A stretch of 64,000 nucleotides of DNA from Rhizobium sp. ACO-34A. GTDB lineage: Bacteria; Pseudomonadota; Alphaproteobacteria; Rhizobiales; Rhizobiaceae. Each line of letters begins with the position of its first letter. Within the stretch, counting starts at the first letter, position 1. The notes beneath the pieces were generated by a model. It had not been told where the DNA came from. It saw only the letters and a list, made by a program, of their open reading frames with translations, and ran no database searches. Both the position numbers and the translations under genes were made by a program. The stretch is taken from assembly GCA_002600635.1 (NCBI GenBank), contig CP021373.1, forward strand, positions 430,145 to 494,144, read 5' to 3'. Positions 53,894-62,785 of the stretch are shown in pieces.

Positions 53894-54874
53894 ATGCTGA
53901 CGGCGCTGGCCTGGTCCGCGGTCGGGCTGCTGCTGCTTGTCGCCGGTTCGGAATTCATCGTTCGCGGCGGAACGCGGTTTGCCGGTCGTCTCAACATATC
54001 GCCCGTGGTGATCGGCGCGACGATCATTGCCATCGGCACCAGCACGCCGGAGCTTGCCGTCGGCATCGATTCCGTCCTCACCGGCAATGGCAATCTGGCG
54101 ATCGGCAACATCGCCGGAACCAATGTCGTCAACATCCTGCTGATCCTCGGGCTCAGCGCCCTGATGCTGCCGATGGCGATCCGCAACGAGACCCTTTTGC
54201 TCGATCTGCCGATGATCGTGGTGGCCTCCTGCGCCCTGCTGTTCATGGCATCCGATGGCTATCTCAGCCGCAACGAAGGCATCATCCTGCTGATCTTTTC
54301 GGTCGGCTATACCGCGGCGATCATCCAGTCGGCCCGGCGCGAAAGCCGGCGCGTCAAGGCGGAGTTTCGCGAGGAACTGCGCGAGATGGCACCCCCTCCC
54401 CTGCTTGCCGGCTCGTCCTGGCAGAAGGAGATTCTGGCGATTGTCGTCGGCATTGCCGTCGTCGTCTATGGCGCCGATTTTCTGGTGAAGGGCACGGTGG
54501 ATCTCGCCCGCCTCTGGGGCGTGTCGGAGGAGTTCATAGGCCTCACCATCATCGCCATCGGCACCTCCTCGCCGGAGCTGGTGACGACCATTGTATCCAC
54601 GCTCCGGAACCAGCGCGAGATCGCCATCGGCAACCTGCTGGGCAGCAGCGTCTACAACATTCTCGTCATTCTCGGCATCACCATCGTCGTGCCCTCGGAG
54701 CCGGTAGCGGTCTCCCCTTCCCTCATCGGGATCGATATCCCCGTCATGACGGCGGTGGCGCTTCTGTGCGTGCCGGTGTTTTATAGCGGCCGTGTGGTCT
54801 CCCGTTTCGAGGGGGCCGTAATGGTGGGTCTTTACCTGGCCTATCTGGTCTTTCTTGTCGTAACCCGGACATGA
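53894..54874 (+). CDS. Calcium/sodium antiporter (YrbG/CaCA family)
   Basis: Product is 326 residues of ten-helix type. The two inverted alpha repeats are easy to see: ATIIAIGTSTPELAVGIDSV in the first half and LTIIAIGTSSPELVTTIVST in the second, each with the G(T/S)S/TPE ion-binding motif. GNIAGTNVVNILLILGLSAL and GNLLGSSVYNILVILGITIV pair likewise. It should exchange cytoplasmic Ca2+ for Na+ or H+. The gene starts 19 bases after the ATPase stop. Confidence 0.92.
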   Translation: MLTALAWSAVGLLLLVAGSEFIVRGGTRFAGRLNISPVVIGATIIAIGTSTPELAVGIDSVLTGNGNLAIGNIAGTNVVNILLILGLSALMLPMAIRNETLLLDLPMIVVASCALLFMASDGYLSRNEGIILLIFSVGYTAAIIQSARRESRRVKAEFREELREMAPPPLLAGSSWQKEILAIVVGIAVVVYGADFLVKGTVDLARLWGVSEEFIGLTIIAIGTSSPELVTTIVSTLRNQREIAIGNLLGSSVYNILVILGITIVVPSEPVAVSPSLIGIDIPVMTAVALLCVPVFYSGRVVSRFEGAVMVGLYLAYLVFLVVTRT

Positions 54875-54934
54875 GCCGGCAGCGAGAATGTCTGCCGGAA
54901 GCGATTTGAGTTCAAAACCAGAAAAGGAAGAGCG

Positions 54935-55804
54935 ATGACAAAAAGGATCCTCGTGGCGACGGATTTTTCCACCCGGTCCGATCGCGCCCTGCGCCGCGCC
55001 ATCTATCTCGCGAAGTCCCTGCCCGCCTCGCTTTCGCTCGTTCATGTCATTGATGAGGACCAGCCGAAACGTCTGGTCGACGCCCAGGTGGAAACGACCG
55101 GCCAGCTGCTTCAGGAACAGGTCGATGGCATCCGCGAGATGGACGGTATCGATTGCGACTGGCAGGTGATCCGGGGCGGCCCGGGCGCTTCACTCGGCAT
55201 CGCGGCGAAGGACCTCGGGGCGGACCTGCTGGTCCTCGGGCCGCATCGCCAGCAGACGCTGAAGGACGTCTTCTTCGGCACCACGGCGGAACGCACGATG
55301 CGCACATCGACCGCGCCTATCCTGACGGCGAAGGGTGTTCCGAACGGCAGCTACAAGCATGTGCTTCTGGCCATCGACATGTCCGATTGCTCGTCCGATG
55401 CCATCGAGGTCTTCAATGGTCTCGGAATCGGCCGTAGCGCCGCGATCTCCCTCGTGCATGTGTTCGATGCCGCCGCCGCGACGATGATGACGCGCACGGC
55501 CGTCGCCCGGGAGGAGATCAGCGACTACGTGAATGACGAGAAGAGGAACGCCTCGGTCGCCCTGCTCAAGTTCCTCGAGAACCAGCCGATCGATCCGGGC
55601 AACATTCATATCGTGGCGGAACACGGCTCCGTCGCCGCCACCATCGCAACGCTCGCCGCCCAGATTTCCGCCGACCTGATCGTCGTCGGCACGCGTGGCC
55701 GCAACGGCGCGAAGAAGCTCTTCCTCGGCAGCGTGGCGGAAAAGATCATCGGCGAAGGCGAGTGCGATACGCTTGCCGTTCCGCCCTCCGAGCGGAGCAA
55801 TTGA
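54935..55804 (+). CDS. Tandem universal stress protein
   Basis: Product is 289 residues with two USP domains. Domain 1 opens RILVATDFSTRSDRALRRAI and domain 2 KHVLLAIDMSDCSSDAIEVF. Each ends with the ATP-binding region: GPHRQQTLKDVFFGTTAERT in the first and GTRGRNGAKKLFLGSVAEKI (G-2x-G-9x-G) in the second. It probably binds ATP and helps survival under envelope or ionic stress. It is 60 bases behind the antiporter gene and likely cotranscribed. Confidence 0.9.
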   Translation: MTKRILVATDFSTRSDRALRRAIYLAKSLPASLSLVHVIDEDQPKRLVDAQVETTGQLLQEQVDGIREMDGIDCDWQVIRGGPGASLGIAAKDLGADLLVLGPHRQQTLKDVFFGTTAERTMRTSTAPILTAKGVPNGSYKHVLLAIDMSDCSSDAIEVFNGLGIGRSAAISLVHVFDAAAATMMTRTAVAREEISDYVNDEKRNASVALLKFLENQPIDPGNIHIVAEHGSVAATIATLAAQISADLIVVGTRGRNGAKKLFLGSVAEKIIGEGECDTLAVPPSERSN

Positions 55805-55818
55805 CCCCGCAGTAGAAG

Positions 55819-55854
55819 CCCCTCCCTCCCCCGAGAGCATTTTCCCGGGAGGGG
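55819..55854 (+). terminator. GC-rich hairpin after the USP gene
   Basis: CCCCTCCC and GGGAGGGG pair as an 8-bp stem over a 20-base loop, 15 bases past the stop codon. There is no T-run, so it is a moderate candidate for the end of the cation/stress operon. Confidence 0.4.
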
Positions 55855-56020
55855 GGATCACTCGCCCGGCAGGGGGCTTGGGAACGGTGTTCATCGATCG
55901 TTTACCATGCTCTCCCTCCCCTTCCCGTCGCAGTCGCCGGGTCGACATAGCGTTGGCGCACGCTGATTGCGCCGATCCTTGCATCGGCGAATCGCTGGAA
56001 CGGATGGCTGGTGATTGCGT

Positions 56021-56036
56021 GTTGACAGCTGTCAAC
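56021..56036. other. parS-type palindrome 1 (RepB-binding candidate)
   Basis: GTTGACAGCTGTCAAC, a perfect 16-bp palindrome fitting the repABC parS consensus GTTNNNNGCNNNNAAC. It is one of three identical copies between 56.0 and 59.2 kb. Confidence 0.8.
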
Positions 56037-56230
56037 AGTCGCCAAGGCTGGCAACAGTGGAAAAACCTGAGAGCCTTCTTTCCTGTCTTGGCAGATATTT
56101 CGAAAGCGTATTTTTCGGAACCCGGCCAATCTGCCGATGTCGGATGATCGGAATGAAAGGCTCCAAAGGGAAGCCGAACCAGGCCTTCATCGATATCATC
56201 TGGAAGCGTTGCTTCAGCACTCCTCCCCCT

Positions 56231-56246
56231 GTTGACAGCTGTCAAC
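56231..56246. other. parS-type palindrome 2
   Basis: GTTGACAGCTGTCAAC, identical to the copy at 56021 and 210 bases from it, in the same gene-free stretch (55805-56396). Confidence 0.8.
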
Positions 56247-56396
56247 GGCCTCAGTGCGGTGATTCCATATCCATGCCCGGCGCTTGTGTCATGATCCCGA
56301 AACGCATTCGATAGAAGCCCGATCACGCAGAACGAGGCCTCCTCGTTCGCCGCCGGATGGAAGCGAACGAGAGGCTTGTGATCTCTCACCTTGTCT

Positions 56397-57923
56397 TTAC
56401 ACCGATGCTTCCTGCTCAACTTCACCGGCATCGACGGCCGCCCTTCCGGGCAGGAGGACGAAGATCGCAACGGCGCAGAAAACGGTGACGGCGGCGAGCC
56501 ACCAGCAGAGCGTTGAGAACGCCGTCTGGTAGGCTTCGCGCAAAAGACCAGCCTGCAGGTTGGTGGACACCGCCGCGGCACCCGCGAGATCGCCAACGGC
56601 GAGGCGTTGTCCGGCCTCCTGCAGAACGGACGGGGCGAGGGGTACAAGCTGCCCCAGCGAGATCGAGATCAGGCCCGCCAGTGCGGCGCTGACGATGGCG
56701 AGCGCGACGCCCTCGCCCGCCACGCGGACCGTGCTGAAAATTCCGGTGGCCATTCCCGCGCGCTCGACCGGCACGACGCTGACGGACAGGCCGTCCATCA
56801 GCCCCCAGGGCAGGCCTGCGCCAATCCCGATGACCAGCATGGGCAGAACGATCATCGCGCCGTCCTCCCCTCTGATCGCGGCAAGCCAGACGAGCCCTGC
56901 GGCGGCGACAAGAAGACCGATGCCGGAGAGGATGCCCGGCGAGACATGCCGCGCCAGCATAGCCGCGACGATCGGCACGACCAGCATCGGAGCGGAAAGC
57001 CCGAGCATCAGCAGCCCCGCCTCGACCGCGCCGTGTTGCTCGATGCCGATCAGTCGCAGGGGAACGATCACCAGCAGAACGACGAAGCAGGCGCAGGTCG
57101 CGACCGGCAGCAACTGCACGCCGACGAAGCGCGGATAGCGGAAAAGCGAGAGATCGAGCATCGGCCGTTCGGCTCGCATTTCAATGATGATGAAGGCTGC
57201 GAGCGACAGGACGAACCCAGCAGCAAGAACGGTCGCGCCGATTGCTCCGAGGGAGGGCAGCTCGATCATCGCGACGGTGAAGAGGGTGAGCGTCAGGGTG
57301 AAGCTCAAGGCACCGGCACAGTCGAATTTGCCGGCATCGGGATCCTTCGTCTCGCGCATCCGCGGCGGGCCGAGGATCAGGGCGAGAAGGCCGAACAGTC
57401 CGACGACGAGAAATATCGGCCGCCATCCCATCGTCTCGATCAGCGCTCCGGTCAGGAGCGGACCGGAAGCGAGGCCGACGCCGAAGGTGGTGCCCAGCAA
57501 CCCGAAGGCCCGTGTTCTCGCATGGCCGTCGAATTCCTGCGCCAGCGCCGCCATGCCGCCGGCAAATGCGGCGGCAGCACCCACGCCCTGCCCTGCCCGC
57601 AGGATGTCGATCAGCCAGATCGACGGCGCCAGACCGAGCGCCAGCGAGAAGCCGACGAACAAGCCGAGCCCTATCAGGAACACGCGTCTTCTGCCGTAAC
57701 GGTCGGCCAGCGCACCGGCCGCCATCAGCAGACTGCCGAAGGCCAGCATGAAGGCATTGGTGATCCAGGTGAGGCTTTCGGGCGAACCGCCCAGGTCGAG
57801 GCCAATGGCCGGCGTGGCGACCGCGCCGGCCGTGAAGCTCAAGGGGAGGGTGAGGCCGGCGAGGCACACCGCCGCCAGAACCGAATTGCGGCTGGCAGGC
57901 GGGCGGGGAGGGATATCGTTCAT
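56397..57923 (-). CDS. MFS drug efflux transporter, DHA2 (14-helix) type
   Basis: Product is 508 residues from the ATG at 57923 (GGAG five bases upstream). The conserved loop is ALADRYGRRRVFLIGLGLF (about 60-80) and motif C is LLGTTFGVGLASGPLLTGAL. The size and IFLVVGLFGLLALILGPPRM are typical of EmrB/QacA-like exporters. It is divergent from the LysR gene at 58157, which probably controls it. The substrate may be a hydrophobic drug or metabolite. Confidence 0.9.
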   Translation of the reverse strand: MNDIPPRPPASRNSVLAAVCLAGLTLPLSFTAGAVATPAIGLDLGGSPESLTWITNAFMLAFGSLLMAAGALADRYGRRRVFLIGLGLFVGFSLALGLAPSIWLIDILRAGQGVGAAAAFAGGMAALAQEFDGHARTRAFGLLGTTFGVGLASGPLLTGALIETMGWRPIFLVVGLFGLLALILGPPRMRETKDPDAGKFDCAGALSFTLTLTLFTVAMIELPSLGAIGATVLAAGFVLSLAAFIIIEMRAERPMLDLSLFRYPRFVGVQLLPVATCACFVVLLVIVPLRLIGIEQHGAVEAGLLMLGLSAPMLVVPIVAAMLARHVSPGILSGIGLLVAAAGLVWLAAIRGEDGAMIVLPMLVIGIGAGLPWGLMDGLSVSVVPVERAGMATGIFSTVRVAGEGVALAIVSAALAGLISISLGQLVPLAPSVLQEAGQRLAVGDLAGAAAVSTNLQAGLLREAYQTAFSTLCWWLAAVTVFCAVAIFVLLPGRAAVDAGEVEQEASV

Positions 57924-58089
57924 GCGGGCTCCGATGCTGGGACATGTTCCCGCGGCCCAGAAGCGCAGCGCGTCCATCCGGACGCACGGCACTCCAGCTT
58001 GTTGAAGCTACGCATCGAGCTTTCCGAAAATCGTTTCCGGTTTTCGGGCCGATGCGCTGGAGCCGCGTATCGGGCGCATTTTCTTGATG

Positions 58090-58106
58090 TTATCGGAAGT
58101 CGATAA
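58090..58106. promoter_or_regulatory. LysR-type operator in the MFS/LysR divergent promoter
   Basis: TTATCGGAAGTCGATAA is a perfect inverted repeat (6-base arms, 5-base centre) and contains T-N11-A. It lies 50 bases before the LysR start. Confidence 0.55.
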
Positions 58107-58156
58107 TCAGCCTCATGGTCCTTTCATTGCGGATCGATATTCTCTAATCCTTGAAC

Positions 58157-59047
58157 ATGGACAAGCTGAGCGAGATCTTTGCCTTCGTGCGCGTTGCCGA
58201 GCGGCTGAACTTTGCCAGGGCCGGGCAGAGCCTCGGCCTGTCCGCTTCCGCGGTCGGCAAGAGCGTTGCGCGTCTGGAAGTCTCGCTTGGTGTGCGACTG
58301 TTCAACCGCACCACGCGTCAGGTCTCGTTGACCGATGAAGGGCAGATGCTGTTCAAGCGCTACAGCGCCATATTGACGGACCTGCAGGACGCCCATGAAG
58401 CGGTGAACGGAGAGATGGCCGCGCCGCGCGGCAGCCTGCGGGTGACGCTGCCGACCATCGGCTATCGCTTCCTGCTCCCCATCATCCCGGAGTTTCGCCG
58501 GCGTTATCCGGAGATCGATCTGGAGTTCGACTTCAACGACAGGCAGGTCGACCTGATCGAGGGCGGGTTCGATGCCGCGATCCGCAGCGGCAAGCTCGAT
58601 GACTCCAGCCTGATGTCGCGACGCCTCGGTCCCTTCCGTCTGATGCTGTGTGGATCGCCCGACTACTTCAGGCGAATGGGGACGCCCTTGCATCCCGACC
58701 AGCTTCAGGAACACGAGGCGCTGCGCTTCCGCTTCCCGACCTCGGCGAGGTTTCAGGAGTGGCGGCTGGCGAACGGCGACAATCCCCTGTCGACGATGCG
58801 GATTGCGCTGACCTGCGGCAACATGGAAGCGATCCGGGCCGCCGCGATCGACGGCCTCGGCCTTGCCTACATGCCGGAGTTCCTGGCGGCGGATGCGATC
58901 CGCGACGGCTTGCTCGAAGCGGTCCTGCAGGAACACCTCGCAGCACCCGGCCACTTCTCGATCCTCTGGCCATCCGCCCGGTTCATGACCCCAAGGCTCC
59001 GGGCGTTCATCGATTTCGTCGCCGAGAGATTGTTCCGCGAGGCCTGA
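58157..59047 (+). CDS. LysR-family regulator
   Basis: Product is 296 residues from the ATG at 58157; a TTG at 58151 is also possible. The N-terminal HTH reads FVRVAERLNFARAGQSLGLS, then SAVGKSVARLEVSLGVRLFN. The C-terminal substrate-binding domain starts near GSLRVTLPTIGYRFLLPIIP. It has the layout of the large CrgA/AaeR-like group that controls divergently encoded efflux genes. It should regulate the MFS transporter at 56397-57923 and its own promoter. Confidence 0.9.
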   Translation: MDKLSEIFAFVRVAERLNFARAGQSLGLSASAVGKSVARLEVSLGVRLFNRTTRQVSLTDEGQMLFKRYSAILTDLQDAHEAVNGEMAAPRGSLRVTLPTIGYRFLLPIIPEFRRRYPEIDLEFDFNDRQVDLIEGGFDAAIRSGKLDDSSLMSRRLGPFRLMLCGSPDYFRRMGTPLHPDQLQEHEALRFRFPTSARFQEWRLANGDNPLSTMRIALTCGNMEAIRAAAIDGLGLAYMPEFLAADAIRDGLLEAVLQEHLAAPGHFSILWPSARFMTPRLRAFIDFVAERLFREA

Positions 59048-59206
59048 CCGGGGCGGTTGCCGGGAAGGGCCAATATTGATTCTGCCCAAAAGGGGAGGGG
59101 GAGGGGTAGGGGGACGTGCCCGACCACGGTCGCCATGACGGAGCAGGATGCCCCGGGTTTCAACGAGACAGTCGGCATCGATCTGAGGCGTTGGATGCCG
59201 GCCAAC

Positions 59207-59222
59207 GTTGACAGCTGTCAAC
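59207..59222. other. parS-type palindrome 3
   Basis: GTTGACAGCTGTCAAC, identical to the copies at 56021 and 56231. It lies in the gap between the LysR gene and the WGR gene, about 900 bases upstream of repA. Confidence 0.8.
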
Positions 59223-59382
59223 GGGCCTCTTGTCGAGGGGACATGCCTGCCGGCGCTCTTGTCCGGGTACCCGGAGCAGGGGAGGGGAAATTCCTTCTCC
59301 CGAAAATTTCGGCTGGTTCATCGCCACCGAATGGCCTTCCGCCCCCTGATGGAGAGCCGGCAATCGTCCGACAACAATCCTC

Positions 59383-59634
59383 TTATGCCGCACCCGCAAT
59401 CTCCACATAGCCGCGCTGGCGCTTGGAGCGGGCGAGTGCCGCCGCGGCCCGATGCGCGGTGTCGGGATCTGCGTGGGGCTCCGTCCGGCGGCGGCCCTGT
59501 TTTCCGATCCGGCCCCATTCGCGGATCAGCAGGATTTCGCCGAACAGGTCGCGCTCGACCGAAAGACGATAGAAGCGTTTCATGTTGCGCGAGGCGTCGC
59601 GGCGCTCGAGGTGAAAGAGGGGTGCTTCGTTCAT
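59383..59634 (-). CDS. WGR-domain protein
   Basis: Product is 83 residues from the ATG at 59634; an upstream TTG at 59670 would add twelve. Almost the whole protein is one WGR domain: FHLERRDASRNMKRFYRLSV, then LLIREWGRIGKQGRRR with the name-giving WGR, and a final helix AAAALARSKRQRGYVEI. In other proteins this fold binds nucleic acid ends (PARP, MolR). Stand-alone short WGR proteins are common on rhizobial plasmids, and their role is unknown. Confidence 0.82.
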   Translation of the reverse strand: MNEAPLFHLERRDASRNMKRFYRLSVERDLFGEILLIREWGRIGKQGRRRTEPHADPDTAHRAAAALARSKRQRGYVEIAGAA

Positions 59635-59756
59635 GCGGCCATTGTCGGATGCGCTGTTACCCGCGTCCAACGACTTTCCTGAATCGGTCGGCCGTCATCG
59701 ATTCATGTTGATGATGTTTTACGGTTCAGCGGCGCGATCCCGTGCCCTTCGATGCC

Positions 59757-59772
59757 GTTGGCTGCCGTCAAC
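59757..59772. other. Degenerate parS-like palindrome 4
   Basis: GTTGGCTGCCGTCAAC keeps the GTTNNNNGCNNNNAAC frame but differs from the other three copies at three positions. It lies 352 bases before the repA start. Confidence 0.45.
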
Positions 59773-59948
59773 CGGGGAGGGCGGGGAAGGGCGAAGAAAA
59801 TAATCCTTTTGAATCAAGCCCGGACCACGGAATTCATCCCCGCCGGCGTGGCCCGGACTATGATCGCGGACACGAAAAACGGCGTGGAAAGGTAGGATTT
59901 CGTTAACCAAAAAGGACTTGACGCGACTCGGACCATGCTCCACGTTTT

Positions 59949-59987
59949 TTTACGGAAAAGGGCGGAGATGAGAAGATTTTCCGTAAA
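59949..59987. repeat. 11-bp inverted repeat upstream of repA
   Basis: TTTACGGAAAA and TTTTCCGTAAA are perfect complements separated by 17 bases. The centre is 157 bases before repA. It may be the operator for RepA/RepB autoregulation or part of the repA leader. The 490-base gap 59635-60124 holds otherwise only the degenerate parS site and a TTGACG that could be a -35 element at 59918. Confidence 0.45.
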
Positions 59988-60124
59988 TCCGAAAAGTCTC
60001 TGTAGGTTTTCTGCCCTGCGTATATGCGTGAACGCGAGAATCGCGCAAAATGTGAAATTGAACCCTGCCAGCGTCGGCGCCTCCGGATGCGCTTCGCAAG
60101 CAGGATAACAGATGGAGAGATCCG

Positions 60125-61375
60125 ATGGCCATGCCGTCAGACCCCGCTATTGGAGAAAAGGCGTCCAGCCTGCGTCCGGCCGATGAGACCATCGCCGAGG
60201 ACGCGCAGGCGCTTTCGCTTCAGTTGCAGGCGATGCGCGACCGGCTGTTCGCGCCGACATCGCAGAAGACGCTGCGCAGCTTCTCTTCGGGAGAGGCAGC
60301 AAGGCTCGTCGGCGTGTCCGATGGTTATCTGCGCCAGCTTTCACTGGCAGGGGAGGGCCCCCAGCCCGAGGTGAGCGCCGGCGGCCGTCGTTCCTATTCG
60401 CTCTCCGATATCGATGCGCTGCGCCACTATCTGGCGGAGCAGGCGCTGGCCAAGGGCAACAAGGCCAAGGCGCGCTCCTATGTCAAATGGCGCGACCCGG
60501 AACGGGGCGAACACCTGCAGGTGATCTCGGTCACCAACTTCAAGGGCGGCTCCGGCAAGACCACCTCGTCGGTGCATCTCGCCCAGCATCTGGCGATGAC
60601 CGGCCATCGCGTCCTTGCCATCGACCTCGACCCGCAGGCCTCGCTTTCGGCGCTGTTCGGCTATCAGCCGGAACTCGACCTTGCCGGCAACGACACGATC
60701 TACGGCGCGATCCGCTATGACGACGAGCGGCGCTCGCTGAAGGACATCATCCGCAAGACCTATTTCCACAATCTCGATCTGGTGCCGGGCAATCTCGAAC
60801 TGCAGGAGTTCGAGCATGCGACGCCGCGGGTGCTTTCCACGCGCCGGCCGGGTGATGCGACCTCGCTGTTCTTCACCCGCGTTCAGGCGGCACTTGACGA
60901 CGTGGCGGACAATTACGACGTCGTCATCATCGACTGCCCGCCGCAGCTCGGCTACCTGACGCTGTCGGCGCTCTGTGCCTCGACCTCGGTCATCGTCACC
61001 GTGCATCCGCAGATGCTCGATGTCGCCTCGATGAGCCAGTTCCTGTTCATGACCGCCGACCTGCTCGGCGTCGTGCGCGAGGCGGGGGGGCAGCTGAACT
61101 TCGACTTCCTGCGTTACCTCGTCACCCGTTTCGAGCCGCATGATGCGCCGCAGGCGCAGATCGTCGGCTTCCTGCGGTCCCTTTTCGGCAATCGCGTGCT
61201 GACCGCCTCGATGCTGAAATCGACCGCAGTGTCGGATGCCGGCCTCACCAAGCAGACGCTCTACGAAGTCGGCCGCGAGAACTTCTCCCGCGGCACCTAT
61301 GACCGGGCGATGGAATCGCTCGATGCAGTGAACAGTGAAATCGAGCAGTTGGTGCATACGGCATGGAGACGATGA
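60125..61375 (+). CDS. repA: RepA, ParA-type partition ATPase
   Basis: Product is 416 residues. An N-terminal winged-helix/MerR-like segment (RSFSSGEAARLVGVSDGYLR, about 51-70) is typical of RepA. The deviant Walker A FKGGSGKTT (139-147) and DLDPQASLSALFG follow, with Walker B-like VVIIDCPPQLGY. It moves plasmid copies apart with RepB and parS. It also represses the operon with RepB. It is the first gene of the repABC operon; RepB starts at its stop. Confidence 0.96.
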   Translation: MAMPSDPAIGEKASSLRPADETIAEDAQALSLQLQAMRDRLFAPTSQKTLRSFSSGEAARLVGVSDGYLRQLSLAGEGPQPEVSAGGRRSYSLSDIDALRHYLAEQALAKGNKAKARSYVKWRDPERGEHLQVISVTNFKGGSGKTTSSVHLAQHLAMTGHRVLAIDLDPQASLSALFGYQPELDLAGNDTIYGAIRYDDERRSLKDIIRKTYFHNLDLVPGNLELQEFEHATPRVLSTRRPGDATSLFFTRVQAALDDVADNYDVVIIDCPPQLGYLTLSALCASTSVIVTVHPQMLDVASMSQFLFMTADLLGVVREAGGQLNFDFLRYLVTRFEPHDAPQAQIVGFLRSLFGNRVLTASMLKSTAVSDAGLTKQTLYEVGRENFSRGTYDRAMESLDAVNSEIEQLVHTAWRR

Positions 61376-61377
61376 AG

Positions 61378-62526
61378 ATGGCGGGACGGGATCGCAAGAA
61401 CTCTCTGAAGGCCCTGTTCGGCGGCGACATGCTGCCGGCGGCAGAGACCGAGCATCGGGCGCCCGAAACGAAATCCGTTCCCGGCGACACTCCGGCAACC
61501 GCTGCCACGAGCCAGCCGGCGCAGGAGAGCCATTCCCCGACAGCCCCGGCTTCGGCCGGACATTCCAGTATCCATCCCGGACGCACCTCATCGGGCGCGG
61601 TGCGCACCATGGGGCTGACGCTGTCATCGATCAGCCGCGAGATGGAAGAAGCGCGCGCGCTTCGCGAGGCGCTGGAAAACGGCGAGCGCATCCTGGCGCT
61701 CGATCCGGCCAAGATCGAGGTGTCCTTCGTCAGCGACCGCCTGAGCGAGGAAGACCGGGACGACCCGGATTTCCTCCAGCTGGTGGAAAGCATGCGCGAG
61801 GCGGGACAGCAGGTTCCCATCCTGGTGCGCCCGCATGGCGAAACGCCGGACCGTTACCAGGTGGCCTATGGTCACCGTCGCCTGAAGGCCGCACGTCGGC
61901 TCGGGCTTCCGGTCCGCGCCATCGTCCGCACGCTGAGCGATGACGAACTGGTTCTCGCGCAGGGCAAGGAAAATGCCGAGCGGCGCAATCTGAGCTTCAT
62001 CGAGCGCGCGGTCTTTGCCCGTTCGCTTGAGGATCGCGGCTTCGACCGCAAGCTGATCTGCGAGGCGCTGGCGGTGCAGAAGAGCGAGCTTTCGCGATTG
62101 CTGCAGGTGGCCGATGCCGTTCCGGTGCGGTTCATCCGCGCCATCGGTCCAGCGCCGAAGGCAGGGCGCGAACGCTGGATGGCGCTTGGCGAGATCTTTC
62201 TGAACGGCAACGGCGCCGAGATCGAAAAGGCGGATGACGAGGCCACTTCGGAGCGTTTCCGTGCGGCAGACAGCGACACGCGTTTTCAGATGCTGTTCGA
62301 CAGGGCCTTGCCCGTGCGGCTGCGCAAGGGCGCGAAGGCAGCACCGCTGGAACTGAAAGCACCCGATGGCCGCGTCTTTGCCCGCGTCGACCGGCAGGGC
62401 AGGGCGGTGAAGATCGATTTTGCCAAGGATGTCGCGCCCGCTTTCATCGAGCGGATGATGGCCAGGCTGAACGAGGATTATGCGGCTTTTGTCGCGGCGG
62501 AAGCCGCTGGCGAAAGCGAGGCGTAA
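61378..62526 (+). CDS. repB: RepB, ParB-type centromere-binding protein
   Basis: Product is 382 residues from the ATG at 61378; ATGs at 61363 and 61372 are alternatives overlapping the repA stop, and GGAG best fits 61378. The short basic start (MAGRDRKNSLKALFGGD) is the RepA-interaction end. The ParB core reads ERILALDPAKIEVSFVSDRL, VPILVRPHGETPDRYQVAYG, HRRLKAARRLG and the HTH LICEALAVQKSELSRLLQVA. It binds the 16-bp parS palindromes upstream of repA. It acts with RepA in partition and repression. Confidence 0.95.
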   Translation: MAGRDRKNSLKALFGGDMLPAAETEHRAPETKSVPGDTPATAATSQPAQESHSPTAPASAGHSSIHPGRTSSGAVRTMGLTLSSISREMEEARALREALENGERILALDPAKIEVSFVSDRLSEEDRDDPDFLQLVESMREAGQQVPILVRPHGETPDRYQVAYGHRRLKAARRLGLPVRAIVRTLSDDELVLAQGKENAERRNLSFIERAVFARSLEDRGFDRKLICEALAVQKSELSRLLQVADAVPVRFIRAIGPAPKAGRERWMALGEIFLNGNGAEIEKADDEATSERFRAADSDTRFQMLFDRALPVRLRKGAKAAPLELKAPDGRVFARVDRQGRAVKIDFAKDVAPAFIERMMARLNEDYAAFVAAEAAGESEA

Positions 62527-62604
62527 GCCGGAACACGTGATTCGGCTGGCGGTTAGCCCCGCTGGCGATGGTTGAAGCACCAGGAAAGGAAGCGCAGAGA
62601 CAAG

Positions 62605-62655
62605 AAAAAAGGCCCCCAAAACGTCACCATTCCGGAAGCCCTCTTCTATGTAGCA
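62605..62655 (-). ncRNA. Antisense RNA between repB and repC (incA-alpha type ctRNA)
   Basis: In repABC plasmids a short antisense RNA from this gap represses repC. Here the minus strand has a -35-like TTGACT/TTGACC pair at about 62678-62689 and a transcript of about 50 bases. It ends in a terminator hairpin at 62611-62640 (GGCTTCC paired with GGGGGCC) followed by six T at 62605-62610. The start point is approximate. It targets the repC leader and sets incompatibility. Confidence 0.65.
62611..62640 (-). terminator. Terminator of the repABC antisense RNA
   Basis: On the minus strand GGCTTCC pairs with GGGGGCC (two G-U pairs) across 16 bases, followed immediately by TTTTTTCTT. This is a classic intrinsic terminator and conserved in repABC antisense RNAs. 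Confidence 0.7.
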
Positions 62656-62785
62656 ATTCGAGAGAATCACTTCCGCAGGTCAAAGTCAAGAGTCGCGAAC
62701 GAACCGTTGCGCGAAACGTGGAACTGCGTCTGCCCAAATGGCGACGTCGACGGGTCCGGCTTGTCTCCAGACAAGGGACCTGACG

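Noticed and set aside
59705..59725. TGTTGATGATGTTTTACGG near the WGR gene resembles the regulon motif
   Set aside because: The half-sites are nine, not ten, bases apart and the CGG end is displaced. Left out of the set.
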